Below the pieces are notes generated by a model, which was not told the origin of the DNA, ran no database searches, and saw only the letters and a list, made by a program, of their open reading frames with translations. From Geminisphaera colitermitum TAV2 (lineage in GTDB: Bacteria; Verrucomicrobiota; Verrucomicrobiia; Opitutales; Opitutaceae): 64,000 nt of DNA. The DNA is taken from contig NZ_ABEA03000085.1 in the NCBI RefSeq assembly GCF_000171235.2, positions 44,648 through 108,647 on the forward strand, read 5' to 3'. Positions 53,414 to 62,900 of this stretch are shown here, piece by piece. Position numbers and translations under genes: made by a program. Position 1 is the first letter of the stretch; every line of letters starts with the position of its first letter.

Positions 53414-53842
53414 TTAGAGTTTGGGGCTGGCGGGGATGCGCCAGGGCATGGGGAAGCAGTCTTCGTCAAAGAGCGCGTAGTCGGCGCGGCCGTTGATGGC
53501 GAAGGTGCGGATGTGCGCGGCAGTGGAAAGGATCTGGCGCGCAAAGGCGATGGTAGTGCCGGTTTTGATACGGTCGTCGGCGAGCAGGAGGCGTTTGCCG
53601 GCGAACTCGAAATCGGGTTCGCGGAGGAGGCGCGGGGTTTCGCCGCGAGGGGCGTTGGAGAGGTCACGCCAGTTGATGCGCAGGACGTTGACTTCGAGGC
53701 GGGTGCGTTCGTGCAGGAGGGCGGCGGGGAGGAGTCCGCCGTTGGCAATGGCAACAATCATGTCGAAGGGCTCCGCGATTTCGAGGGCGCGGAGGCGGGC
53801 GACGATCTGCTCGAAGGTTTTTGTTGAGTTATTTGGCTCCAT
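53414..53842 (-). CDS. Phosphoribosyltransferase-domain protein
   Basis: About 142 residues from the ATG at 53842. The type I PRTase signature is RLLLADDRIKTGTTIAFA, in which D-D and the T-G-x-T loop bind PRPP. An earlier FDMIVAIANGGLLPAALL segment matches the PPi-binding region. It is expected to join a base to PRPP in the cytoplasm. The gene overlaps the end of the ECF S-component gene by 14 bp, so the two are cotranscribed. The imported substrate may therefore be a nucleobase or base-like compound that is trapped by phosphoribosylation. The base is unknown. Confidence 0.85.
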   Translation of the reverse strand: MEPNNSTKTFEQIVARLRALEIAEPFDMIVAIANGGLLPAALLHERTRLEVNVLRINWRDLSNAPRGETPRLLREPDFEFAGKRLLLADDRIKTGTTIAFARQILSTAAHIRTFAINGRADYALFDEDCFPMPWRIPASPKL

Positions 53843-54416
53843 CGGCGGTGGGCGCGGGCGGGAATTGTTTTTCGAGGGCGCGCAGGATGAGCCAGCCGCC
53901 GGCGACTTGGAACAACATGCCGGGCCAACCGAGGCGCGCGTCCTGGAGGGCGGCGGCGAGGCTGCCGGTCCACGTCCATTCAAAGAGTCCGCCGAGTGTT
54001 TGGTAGGCGATGACGGTGAGCAGGAGGGCGAGCGGCAGCAGGCGTTGGCGATATCCGCAGGCGCGGAGGGCGAGCGGCGCAAGCACGGCGATGAGGAGCG
54101 ATTTTGCCAGAATGGAGGGCAGCATGGCGGCGGGCGGCATGCCGAAGAGGGCACTGTTGAGGAGTGGCGAGGCGAGGGCCGTGAGCACGCCCACGCGCCA
54201 GCCGCAGCGGCAGGCGGCGACGAGTGTGAAGAAGTAGAGGGGGAGGACGATTTTGCCGCCGAGCGCGGCGAGGTGACAAAGTTGGGGGAGGGCGAGGTTG
54301 CCGATGATGAAGGCGGCACTCCAAAAATAAAATGCCCGGTCGCGCAAACCGGGCATGGCGGACGGATAAAAGGAGGGCGCGGAGGGCGCGGGGATGGCGG
54401 CTTGGGTGGCGTGCAT
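53829..54416 (-). CDS. ECF transporter S component
   Basis: 195 residues with about six hydrophobic helices, the size of an S component. The segment CGWRVGVLTALASPLLNSALFGMPP is typical of ECF substrate-binding proteins. It gives substrate specificity to a shared energy-coupling module; no A, A' or T subunit gene is in the window, so it would use a group II module encoded elsewhere. It is the first gene of the minus-strand run that ends with the TonB receptor. Start could also be the ATG at 54356. Confidence 0.78.
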   Translation of the reverse strand: MHATQAAIPAPSAPSFYPSAMPGLRDRAFYFWSAAFIIGNLALPQLCHLAALGGKIVLPLYFFTLVAACRCGWRVGVLTALASPLLNSALFGMPPAAMLPSILAKSLLIAVLAPLALRACGYRQRLLPLALLLTVIAYQTLGGLFEWTWTGSLAAALQDARLGWPGMLFQVAGGWLILRALEKQFPPAPTADGAK

Positions 54417-54523
54417 GGTCAGGGTCTTGGTCGGTGGTCGTTGCGGTGGCGGTTGGCGCGGGAGGGCGATGATAGCGGGAGGGCGGAGGACCGTCTCTCG
54501 CAGTTTTGCTGATTCTGTTGGGA

Positions 54524-54535
54524 TTTTGCCTAAAA
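54524..54535. promoter_or_regulatory. Near palindrome TTTTGCCTAAAA in a divergent promoter
   Basis: It shares the flank GGGATTTTGC with the site at 46392-46403. It lies between the ECF operon and the divergent AraC regulator gene. Confidence 0.3.
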
Positions 54536-54603
54536 ATGGCAGGTTTTTTTATGGGAGGACACTCTTTCTATAAGATGTTTTTTCGCTATTCTGGCTGAAA
54601 ACA

Positions 54604-55533
54604 ATGACGATTCCGCCTGACAGCGCCCCCGCAAAGGTGAATTGCCGGCAGATGCCGGGGACGCTGGTTTTTGCGAGTTGTTGCCGCCGGTGGCAGGACT
54701 TGCTAGTGAAAATTTACACGCTGCGGCAGACCGAGGACAGCGTGATCATTCCATCGGTGGCCGAGCCGTTCATTGTGTGGGTTTTGTCCGGCAATGCCGT
54801 GATCGAGGAGCGGGAATTGGACGGGGAGTGGACAGCGAATCATGTGGCGGCGGGTGATTTTTACCTGACGACGTCACCGACGCCTTACGAGTTGCGGTGG
54901 AAGGCGGTTGGCGAAGCGCAGTTGGAGGTTATGCATTTGTATCTCGGGCTGCCGCTTTTCCGGCAGGCGGCGCGCGAGGTGCTGGGCAAGGCGGGCCGTC
55001 GGGCGAGTCTGCGCGAGGTTTCCGGAAGGCATGATCCGGTGCTGTCGGTATTCCTCGGCCAACTACATCGTGAGATCACGGATTCCGGGGGGAAGCCGAG
55101 TTTGCTTTTTGCGCGGGGAATCGCGCAGAGCGTGGCCGTGCATCTGGTGCGCCATTACGCGGATACGAACACCGCGGGGACGGGCGATGCGCACGGGTTG
55201 CGCGGGGGGCGTTTGCCTGCATCCAGTTTGCGCAGGATCACGGATTTTATGGAGGCGCATCTGGACGAGGAGTTCCGGCTCGACGAACTGGCGCGCGAGG
55301 CGGGCATGAGCAAATTCCACTTTTGCCGTCTCTTCAGGAAAACGACGGGGTTGAGTCCGTCGCGCTATTTTATCCGGCTGCGCATGGAGATGGCGCGGCG
55401 GCTGTTGCGGGAGACATCAAGGAGCGTGATCGAGGTCGGGCTCGAAGTGGGTTACAGTAGCCCGAGTCATTTCGCGCAGGTTTTCCAGCGAGAGGCTGGC
55501 GTGCCGCCAAGCGAGTATCGGCGGCAGGGGTAG
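54604..55533 (+). CDS. AraC-family transcriptional regulator
   Basis: 309 residues. A cupin-like N-terminal sensor domain (IIPSVAEPFIVWVLSGNAVI) precedes the C-terminal double helix-turn-helix: LDELAREAGMSKFHFCRLFR and SVIEVGLEVGYSSPSHFAQV, then the FQREAGVPPSEYRRQ end typical of AraC/XylS. It is divergent from the ECF-TonB operon, which it could control, and faces the PEP-CTERM gene. The effector is probably a sugar or small ligand; unknown. Confidence 0.92.
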   Translation: MTIPPDSAPAKVNCRQMPGTLVFASCCRRWQDLLVKIYTLRQTEDSVIIPSVAEPFIVWVLSGNAVIEERELDGEWTANHVAAGDFYLTTSPTPYELRWKAVGEAQLEVMHLYLGLPLFRQAAREVLGKAGRRASLREVSGRHDPVLSVFLGQLHREITDSGGKPSLLFARGIAQSVAVHLVRHYADTNTAGTGDAHGLRGGRLPASSLRRITDFMEAHLDEEFRLDELAREAGMSKFHFCRLFRKTTGLSPSRYFIRLRMEMARRLLRETSRSVIEVGLEVGYSSPSHFAQVFQREAGVPPSEYRRQG

Positions 55534-55588
55534 AGAGCGTAGCCGGTCATCGGCCCTAGCAGGAGGGGATAAAGAGGTGCGAGGGCAC

Positions 55589-56488
55589 TTACCGTCTCCC
55601 GTGGATTCGCAAAAAGCGTAATGCGGGAACCATTACAAGAAAACCGAGAAGCAGGGCGACGGAGGCCGGTTCGGGAATGCTGGAGGATTCGATGCGCACG
55701 TTGTCCAGGATGAAAACCGAATTATCCCGGTAGGCATTGCTGAGGAATCCAAGGGCGAAGGTGTCGAACTCCCAGGTGGCGGGAGTGGCATCCTCCCCCG
55801 TCAAGGTGATGGCGCCATAGGTGAAGGAATACGCGATGCCGTTGACCGTCCGGCTCAGCGAGAGGGAAAAATCGTAGGTGGTAGCGTAGTTGAGCGTGCC
55901 GGTAACGTAGCCCGTGGATCCGACGTTTGTACCGGACGAGAAGAGGTCGTCGTTTCCCGTGGTTCGACGCTGGATGGTCACCGAGCCGTCGGCGTAGTTG
56001 CCCACCGCTCCCCGCACGGTGTAGCCAGAAGAGGACGCGAAGGCACCGCTGGTCAAAGCCCAGGTGTTTTTGTTCTCGGTCAGGCGGTTGCCGTTCGAGT
56101 CATAAAGGCCGAAGCGGAGCGCATCGCCCCAGCCGCCGCCCGGAAAGGTGTTGGACGAGGTGGTGAGCGAGAAACTGACGGTGATCGAGTCGCCCACGTT
56201 TTGGAGGCGGATCGGGGTGCCGGGCTCGCTGAAATAGGCAATTATTCCAGGGTTGCCCGTGTTTCTTGTGGTGATGGTTGCCTTGAGCGTGCCGTTGTTC
56301 GCGGCGATGGTATGGTCGACTCCATTGTTGTTGCCATGGACCAGATACCATGCAGCGGAGTCGGGCAGGGCCTGGTTGGTCAGGTTGTTGTCGGAGAAGG
56401 TTTCATCGAGAATGAGGGCGGCGTGCGCCTGGGCGCAGAAAGCGATGACTCCGGACAGTATCTTTGCTGTGGATACGATTGTTTTCAT
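55589..56488 (-). CDS. PEP-CTERM protein with lectin-like fold
   Basis: About 299 residues from the ATG at 56488. Signal peptide (KILSGVIAFCAQAHA), then a beta-rich region (residues 30-265; VGDSITVSFSLTTSSNTFPG, DNSVFILDNVRIES) like concanavalin-type binding domains. The tail SIPEPASVALLLGFLVM plus LRIHGRR is the PEP-CTERM signal. It follows the pseudopilin gene by 80 bp on the same strand, and so belongs to that small operon. Surface glycan binding is inferred. Confidence 0.87.
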   Translation of the reverse strand: MKTIVSTAKILSGVIAFCAQAHAALILDETFSDNNLTNQALPDSAAWYLVHGNNNGVDHTIAANNGTLKATITTRNTGNPGIIAYFSEPGTPIRLQNVGDSITVSFSLTTSSNTFPGGGWGDALRFGLYDSNGNRLTENKNTWALTSGAFASSSGYTVRGAVGNYADGSVTIQRRTTGNDDLFSSGTNVGSTGYVTGTLNYATTYDFSLSLSRTVNGIAYSFTYGAITLTGEDATPATWEFDTFALGFLSNAYRDNSVFILDNVRIESSSIPEPASVALLLGFLVMVPALRFLRIHGRR

Positions 56489-56568
56489 TGGATGCGGTGT
56501 GTGGTGGTTGATGGTGCAGGGGGAGATCGGCTCCGGCATCGGACATCCGGCGGAGAAGAGAAGGGAAC

Positions 56569-57318
56569 TCAGTAGGGCCAGTAGTAGTTCCGGTTGCGCA
56601 TTTCGCCGGGTTTGAAAGCGCGCACGCTGCCGTCGAGAAACACGGCATGGCTCAGGCCGTTGTGGCGGTAGCGGAAATAACCGTGGTTGGAGTTGTCATC
56701 GACATCAGGGTCAGAGGCGGGCGAGAGAATGCCTTCCGGACCAGGGATGGGGCGACGATTCCACCTGAAGGCGTAGGTTGAAGCGCCGGACCACTGCGGA
56801 ACCTGGCTACTGTCGCCAAAAAAGATGACCTGCTGGCGGTCGGTGATGGCGTCGAGGCGTGGTTCCGGCGCGCCAGCATCAAGCGCCACCAGGGTGTTAT
56901 TGATGGCGTAAGTGAAACGCGGATAGAAAACCGGAGCGACCACCGGGATGGGCTGGACGGGGCAGAGAAATACCGGAATCGGCGCGGTGGTGCCATGGCT
57001 GCTCGTGGCACCGGAGTAGGGCATGAGCAGCCAGTTCCATCCCTTGTCCTGATTGCTGCTGTCGCGGTAGGGAAACAGCTTGCCGCGATTGTCTTCGGCG
57101 TAGAGCAGACCGGCGACTCCGAGTTGACGGAGGTTGCTGCGACAGGTGGCGGCGCGGGCGGAAGAGCGGACTTTTGAAACCGTGGGAATGATGATCGCCG
57201 CGAGAATGCCGATGATGGCGATGACCGTGAGGAGCTCGATGAGCGTAAATCCCCGTTTGGCGGCGACGCGTGAACGGAAATCGTGGAAAGGACAGGCGAA
57301 GATGTTTTGACGGATCAT
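56569..57318 (-). CDS. Type II pseudopilin-like protein
   Basis: 249 residues. The prepilin motif is [20 protein letters not shown] near residue 21, preceded by a longer basic leader. The C-terminus has the family ending ([20 protein letters not shown]). It is the third gene of this kind in the window. Its ATG overlaps the stop of the upstream toroid-like gene (ATGA), so the two are translationally coupled. Confidence 0.9.
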   Translation of the reverse strand: MIRQNIFACPFHDFRSRVAAKRGFTLIELLTVIAIIGILAAIIIPTVSKVRSSARAATCRSNLRQLGVAGLLYAEDNRGKLFPYRDSSNQDKGWNWLLMPYSGATSSHGTTAPIPVFLCPVQPIPVVAPVFYPRFTYAINNTLVALDAGAPEPRLDAITDRQQVIFFGDSSQVPQWSGASTYAFRWNRRPIPGPEGILSPASDPDVDDNSNHGYFRYRHNGLSHAVFLDGSVRAFKPGEMRNRNYYWPY

Positions 57319-58691
57319 GACGTGGTCGGGGTTTGGGAAGAGGCGGCGGATGCGGGCGGCGGATTCCCTGCCGTGGCCGGCATCGTCAGGGGAGGCGGCG
57401 GAACGTCGGCCAGTTGATAGAGAGCCTTGCGGAGCGCCCAGGCACTGGAGGTGGCGTTCAGGTCACTTTGGCGGCCCGCACGGGCGGGGAGGTGATAGAG
57501 GTCGTTGGGGGAAATCGTATAGCGGCCAACTCGACGGGAGAAGGCTCCATCCGGACATTGAAAGCGGGTCAATTCGATCCGCGACGTGTCGATGATGGCG
57601 CACAGTTCGGAGGGAGAGAGCGTGTAGCCGGTTTCCTTGACGAGAAAGGAGAGCATTTCGGAAGCGTTGCGGATAAAGAAAATCACGTCGGTCCCGGGCT
57701 CGCTCCGATACCAGTCGAGCACGGTTTCCAGCACTTGCTCCGCGCGCGGAACAGGCTGCCCGAGCGAGTGGCAGAACGAAACGAGTTTGAAGGCTCCCGA
57801 GAGGCGGATGTTGATCGGTCCCTCACCGATGAGGCCTGTCGTCGGATTCTGGCGTGCCCGGACATTGCGCAGCGCCTCGGCGACGAGGGTCTCTTTCAGG
57901 GCGGGCTCCTGGGCGCGAATCAGACGAGCCTGCGAGGCGAGCTGGTCGAGGGCGGTCCACGGGTTGTCCCATGGCCGGGCATCGAGCCACTCACGGAAAG
58001 CGGTGGCAGTGACAAGGTGAGAGGGGACAGAGCTGGTGGTTGCCGCGGTTGCGAGCGAAGGTTGCGGTTTTTTCCAAAGGGTGAAGGGGAGGTTGATTCC
58101 GGCGGTGCGCAGAGTCTGTTGTTTTGCAGTCGGCGTCTTTCGCTCTCCGGGGAGTGGATAAAGCGGTTTTGTTCCGAGAATGCGAAGCGCGTGCACGGAA
58201 AACATGAGGGCGCGCCCCATCGTCCGTGTGTCGTCTTTCATTTCCGGATACGCGGGGTCGGAGAAAAATCCATTTTCGGGGTCCTGGCGCGATTGGAAAA
58301 ACCGCACGATTGCCTGCTTCCGGCTGGCCGGCAACCGGGCGAGTTGCCCGGAGTCATGCAGAATCTGCACGGCGAAAAACGTGGACTGGATATCAGGCGC
58401 ATAAGGGCGGTCTTCGCGTCCGTTTTTCAGGCCGGTTGACTCGAAAAAACCGCCGGTTTTCTCGTCGGCGAGGCCGAGCACCCAGGGGAGCACGCCGATG
58501 TAGGCAGTCTCCAGACGTTGCAGGGCGCTGGTCACGGCGGTGTCGGTTGCCGTCGTCTCACTCGCCGAGGCGGGCAAGATGGTTGCGAGCGTGAGATACG
58601 TGGCGATGACAAATAAAAAAGTGGCGCGGGCGATGCCAGTCAGAGCGGGGCCGGACGGCGGGCGGGTGTGTTCGCGTGGAGGTTTTTCCAT
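57315..58691 (-). CDS. Membrane-anchored or secreted alpha/alpha-toroid-like protein
   Basis: 458 residues. The N-terminal hydrophobic stretch ([18 protein letters not shown]) acts as signal or anchor. Helical repeats with [23 protein letters not shown] and [13 protein letters not shown] resemble the prenyltransferase/terpene-cyclase or glycan-processing toroid repeats. The C-terminus is Pro/Ala-rich. The enzyme activity cannot be told; a polysaccharide-related role is suggested by the coupled pseudopilin, PEP-CTERM protein and LacI regulator. It is divergent from the LacI gene, with a palindrome between them. Confidence 0.7.
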   Translation of the reverse strand: MEKPPREHTRPPSGPALTGIARATFLFVIATYLTLATILPASASETTATDTAVTSALQRLETAYIGVLPWVLGLADEKTGGFFESTGLKNGREDRPYAPDIQSTFFAVQILHDSGQLARLPASRKQAIVRFFQSRQDPENGFFSDPAYPEMKDDTRTMGRALMFSVHALRILGTKPLYPLPGERKTPTAKQQTLRTAGINLPFTLWKKPQPSLATAATTSSVPSHLVTATAFREWLDARPWDNPWTALDQLASQARLIRAQEPALKETLVAEALRNVRARQNPTTGLIGEGPINIRLSGAFKLVSFCHSLGQPVPRAEQVLETVLDWYRSEPGTDVIFFIRNASEMLSFLVKETGYTLSPSELCAIIDTSRIELTRFQCPDGAFSRRVGRYTISPNDLYHLPARAGRQSDLNATSSAWALRKALYQLADVPPPPLTMPATAGNPPPASAASSQTPTTS

Positions 58692-58774
58692 GGTGCAAAA
58701 GTTTTTGTGGGCGGACTCGGATGAGAGAGCAGGAGAACCAAACGGGAAATTTACGGCCTTGTGGAGTCCGCGGG

Positions 58775-58790
58775 AATCTTACATAAGATT
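58775..58790. promoter_or_regulatory. Palindrome AATCTTACATAAGATT
   Basis: 7-bp perfect arms around CA, between the divergent toroid-like and LacI genes, 40 bp before the LacI start. It is a likely autoregulatory operator. Confidence 0.45.
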
Positions 58791-58829
58791 TTCGCTTCAG
58801 ATCCAAGCCATCAACACCGTTGCCTCACC

Positions 58830-59957
58830 ATGGGAAAGTCCGACAAACCGGTTGGTCTCAAGGAAATCGCCGAAGCGACCGGTTTTTCGCGCATGACGGT
58901 TTCGTGCGCGTTGCGGTCGTCCCCGAAGGTAAAGGCCGGCACCGCCGCGATCATCCGCAAGGCGGCGGCCAGGCTGGGTTATGTGCCGGACGCCCGGATC
59001 GCGTCCGTCATGGCGAGCGTGCGTGCGGCCAAGGTTCGCGTTCCCGAACCCATCGCCTGGCTCAATGCCGCGCCCGAGCGCTGGTGCTGGAAAGACCTCA
59101 AGTGGCTGACCCCCTACCGCGAGGGGGCGCAGGAGCAGTGCGCGGCGCTGGGTTACAAGCTCGACGATTTCTGGCTGGCCGAGCCGGGTATGACCGAGCA
59201 GCGGATGTCGAAGATCCTGATCAACCGGGGGATTCGCGGGGTGATCATCACGCCGGCTCCAACGGTGCTCGGTGTTTCGCATCTGGCTTTCGACTGGAAA
59301 AAGTTTTGCGGGATTTCGTTTGAGAATGCGTTGCTCGCTCCTCGCCTGCACCGGGTCGTGCAGTCCTACCACTACAACCTGATGCTCGCGCTCAAGGTGC
59401 TTCGGCGCAGTGGCTACCGGCGTATCGGACTTTTCATGCAGACGCTGGAGCAGCGCCGCTCACAGCACACCTATCTGGCCGCGCTGCATTACTTCCAGAA
59501 AAGCATCCCAGAGGAGGAGAGAGTGGAGCCGTTGGTTTACAGGAGCATTTACGGACTGCCGGATGCGGTTCCGTTTGCCGAATGGGTTGCCAGCGAGAGC
59601 CGGAAACCGAATCAGGGTGACTATCAGGCCAAACCGCAGGCGATGTTGCGCGACTGGATCAAGCGTGAACGGCCGGATGTGATCATCGGCCAGCGCCGCA
59701 ACCTGCTCGAGTGGCTGGCGGGAATCGGCTTGCGGGTGCCGGAGGATATCGGGGTGGCGCATCTTGCGCTCGACGACGACTGCGCGGACTGGGCGGGCAT
59801 CTGGCAAAACAAACGCCACATCGGGGCGCAGGCCGTGCAGCAACTCGTCGCCATGATGCAGACGAACCAACCCGGCATCCCCGAAATCGCCCACGAAACC
59901 CTTATCCGCGGCACATGGCGCTACGGGAAAACGATCAAAACCCGAGGGGAAAAATAG
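58830..59957 (+). CDS. LacI-family transcriptional regulator
   Basis: About 375 residues from the ATG at 58830. DNA-binding region VGLKEIAEATGFSRMTVSCA with a LacI hinge (ARLGYVPDARI). The effector domain includes RGIRGVIITPAP and IGVAHLALDDDCADWAG. It shares W-L-A-E-P-G-M-x-x-x-R-M-S-K-I-L with the regulator at 10673, so the two are close paralogues. It probably controls the divergent toroid/pseudopilin/PEP-CTERM genes. Confidence 0.9.
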   Translation: MGKSDKPVGLKEIAEATGFSRMTVSCALRSSPKVKAGTAAIIRKAAARLGYVPDARIASVMASVRAAKVRVPEPIAWLNAAPERWCWKDLKWLTPYREGAQEQCAALGYKLDDFWLAEPGMTEQRMSKILINRGIRGVIITPAPTVLGVSHLAFDWKKFCGISFENALLAPRLHRVVQSYHYNLMLALKVLRRSGYRRIGLFMQTLEQRRSQHTYLAALHYFQKSIPEEERVEPLVYRSIYGLPDAVPFAEWVASESRKPNQGDYQAKPQAMLRDWIKRERPDVIIGQRRNLLEWLAGIGLRVPEDIGVAHLALDDDCADWAGIWQNKRHIGAQAVQQLVAMMQTNQPGIPEIAHETLIRGTWRYGKTIKTRGEK

Positions 59958-59993
59958 TTCTGGGAAAGTGGGTAAAGGCCAGCCGTGACCGGA

Positions 59994-62900
59994 TCAGAAC
60001 AGGTCCAGTTGCCGGGCGCGTGGCGTGGCGGGCGGGTCTTCGCGCTGGCGGTCGAGGAGGGTGTCCCGGATGTCGCGCAGGAAGGGGGATGGATAACGTT
60101 CGCGCAACTCGCCCTGCCAGTGGCGGCGGCGGGCATGCGTGAGGAAGAGGCGCTCCTTCGCGCGGGTGATGCCGACGAAGAACAGGCGGCGCTCCTCGGC
60201 AATGTCAGCTTCGGTCTTGGCTACGGTGTCGGCGTCGCTGGCGTCCGCAGTGGCGAAGTTGAATCGGTGGGGCAGGAGGCCGTCCTCGCAACCGACAAGA
60301 AAGACGACGCGAAATTCAAGGCCCTTGGCAGCGTGTAATGTTAACAGGGATACACGTTCGGCGCGGGCGTCGTGCAGGTCCACGTCCACGCCGAGCGCGA
60401 GTTCGCTCTGGAAGGCGTCGAGGTCGGCGCCGTGTTTTTCAGCGAGCGGTCGGAGTGCGTCGGTGATGGGGCGCAGATCGGCGTCGGGTTGGTCGGCGCG
60501 CGCGAGAATGGCGGCGGCTTGCGAGAGGCGTTCGGCAAGGGGGGGGGAGGGGGGGAGGGTTTTGATTTGGGTGACGAGCGCCTGCACGGTGGGGTGCGCG
60601 GAGAGGGGGCCGTGGGCGCGTTTCTGGAAGGGGATGCCAGAGCGGGTGAGCGCTTCGACGAGCGGCGGGGTCTGGGCGTCGGTGCGGTAAAGGATGGCGA
60701 TGTCGTTGAACGCGTAATGTGCCGGCACCACGGCTCCGCTGGCGCGGCCGGTGTCGAACGAGGTGAGGCTGGTGCCGCCAATGAGGCGTTCGATGGTCTC
60801 GACCACAAATTCGGCCTCGGCGCGGTCGGTGCCGCATTCGCGCAGGAGGAGGCGGGTGGCGTCGGTGTTTTGCGCGAGCAGGGCGCGGTCGCGCACGAGC
60901 GTGGTGGGTGCGACGGCTTGCAGGGCGGCTTCAACAATGGGACGAGCGGAGCGGTAGTTGCGCGTGAGTTGCACGGTGTGCGCGCCGGGGTGGTCGGTCT
61001 GGAATTGTTGGAAGAAACGGACGTCGGTGCCGCGAAAGCCGTAGATGGCTTGGTCGGGGTCGCCAATGGCGCAGAGGCTGGTGATGGAATTCTCCACGTC
61101 TGCCAGGTAGTGGACGAGCTGATACTGGCGTTCGTCCACGTCCTGGTATTCGTCGATGGATACATGCGGCCAGCGGGCGCGGTAGTGCGCGGCGAGGGCG
61201 GGATCGGCGGCAAGGAGTTCAACAGTGAGCGCGATGAGGTCGTCGAAATCCACGAGGCCGCGGGCGCGCATCGCTTGCGTGTAGGCGGGGGGGGGAGGGA
61301 TTGCGCGGTCGGCGAACAGGCGGCGGGCGTCGGCGGCAGAGATGCCGAGGATTTCACGGGCGAGGGCGAATGCCTCGCGTTCACCGGCCACGCGGAGCGG
61401 TGCGCCGAGGTCGAGTTTTTCCTGTTGTTCGCGGAGAATCGTGAGGCCGAGGGCGTGGAAGGTTGTCACGAGCACGCGGGAGCCGCGTCCGTCGGGAAGG
61501 AGTTGCGCGAGGCGTTCGCGCATTTCGCCGGCGGCGCGGCGGGTGAAGGTGATGGCAAGGCAGGATTCGGGCGGCGCGTCGTGGTCGGCGATGAGGTGCG
61601 CGATGCGGTGCGTGAGCGTGCGGGTTTTGCCGGTGCCGGGTCCGGCGATGATGAGCAGGGGACCGCGCACGATGGATGCAGCGGCGCGCTGGTCGGGGTC
61701 GAGGCCGGCGAGGAGTGGGAATCTTTCTGGTGTCTGCGATTGCCTGGCCGGTAGGGAGGTCTCTCCGAGATCTCCGTGGCCGAGTTGCGAGATCGCGCTG
61801 AGTTCCAAAGTCGTTTCAGCGTTCGACGGAGGTCTCGGAGAGACCTCCCTACCAGGAGTTGCGGGCGAGACGTCCGCGCCACTTTTTTTCGGTTTCGCCG
61901 CCTCCGGTTCGGGCAGGTCGAAGAGTGTGCCGATGGATTTTGTGGTTTCGACTTCGCCGGGTTTGAAGACGCGGATGACGCCGTATTCGCCGTCGTAGCC
62001 GCCTTCGCGGATGACTTCGCCGGCACGCATTCGGCGGATCGCTTCAGAGAGGAGCGGCGATGTGGCGCGGGCAATGTCGTCGAGCGGGATGTCGCCGAGG
62101 AGGTCGAGTTCGGGACCGAGGCGGGCGATGGCCTGCTCCCAAGCGGAGCTCACGGTTTTGCTTTTGGAGCCGGTTCCGTGGATTTCCCCCAACAATTCGG
62201 GCAGCGGGATGAAGCTGCGAAAGGGCGGGGCGGCGGCGGGTTTTTGCGGGGTGGCGCGGTCGGCGAGTTCGAGCACGCGGTAATGGACGCCGAGGGTGAG
62301 CGGTGCGCCGCAGACGGGACATTTGCCTCCAAGGCGGCGCGATTCGGCGGGTTCGCAATGGAAGCCGCAGGCGCGGTGGCCGTCGTGGTGGTATTTGCCT
62401 TCCTCGGGGAAAAATTCGACCGAGCCGGCATAGCCGTGGCCGGTGGCGAGGGCGTCGCGGATGGCGAAGTAATCCATCGCGCAGTCGAAGCGGCTGGCCT
62501 CGCGTCCGAGGTTGCCGGGGGAGTGTGCGTCGGAACTGGATACAAGCCGGTAGGTGTCGAGCATGGAGAGTTGCCAGTTCATGGCGGGGTCGGAGGAGAG
62601 GCCGGTTTCGAGCGCAAAGATGTGCGGGGTGAGGTCGCCGTAGCATTCGTCGAGACGGTCGAAGCCGGACTTGGAACCGAAGACGCTGAACCATGGCGTC
62701 CAGATGTGCGCGGGGATGAGGTAACAGCCTTCGCCGGCGCTGAGGCAGATTTCGAGGAGGTCGCGTGAGTTGAGGCCGAGGATGGGGCGTCCGTCGGAGG
62801 CGAGGTTGCCGATGCGGGCGAGGCGGGCGGTCATGCGGTCGGCGCTGGCAATGTCGGGCGCGTAGAGCAGGTGGTGAACTTTGCGGACTTTGTCGCCCTG

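Noticed and set aside
60372..61754. Plus-strand ORF opposite the helicase domain
   Set aside because: Gly/Val/Glu-rich shadow; SF1 helicase motifs are intact on the minus strand.
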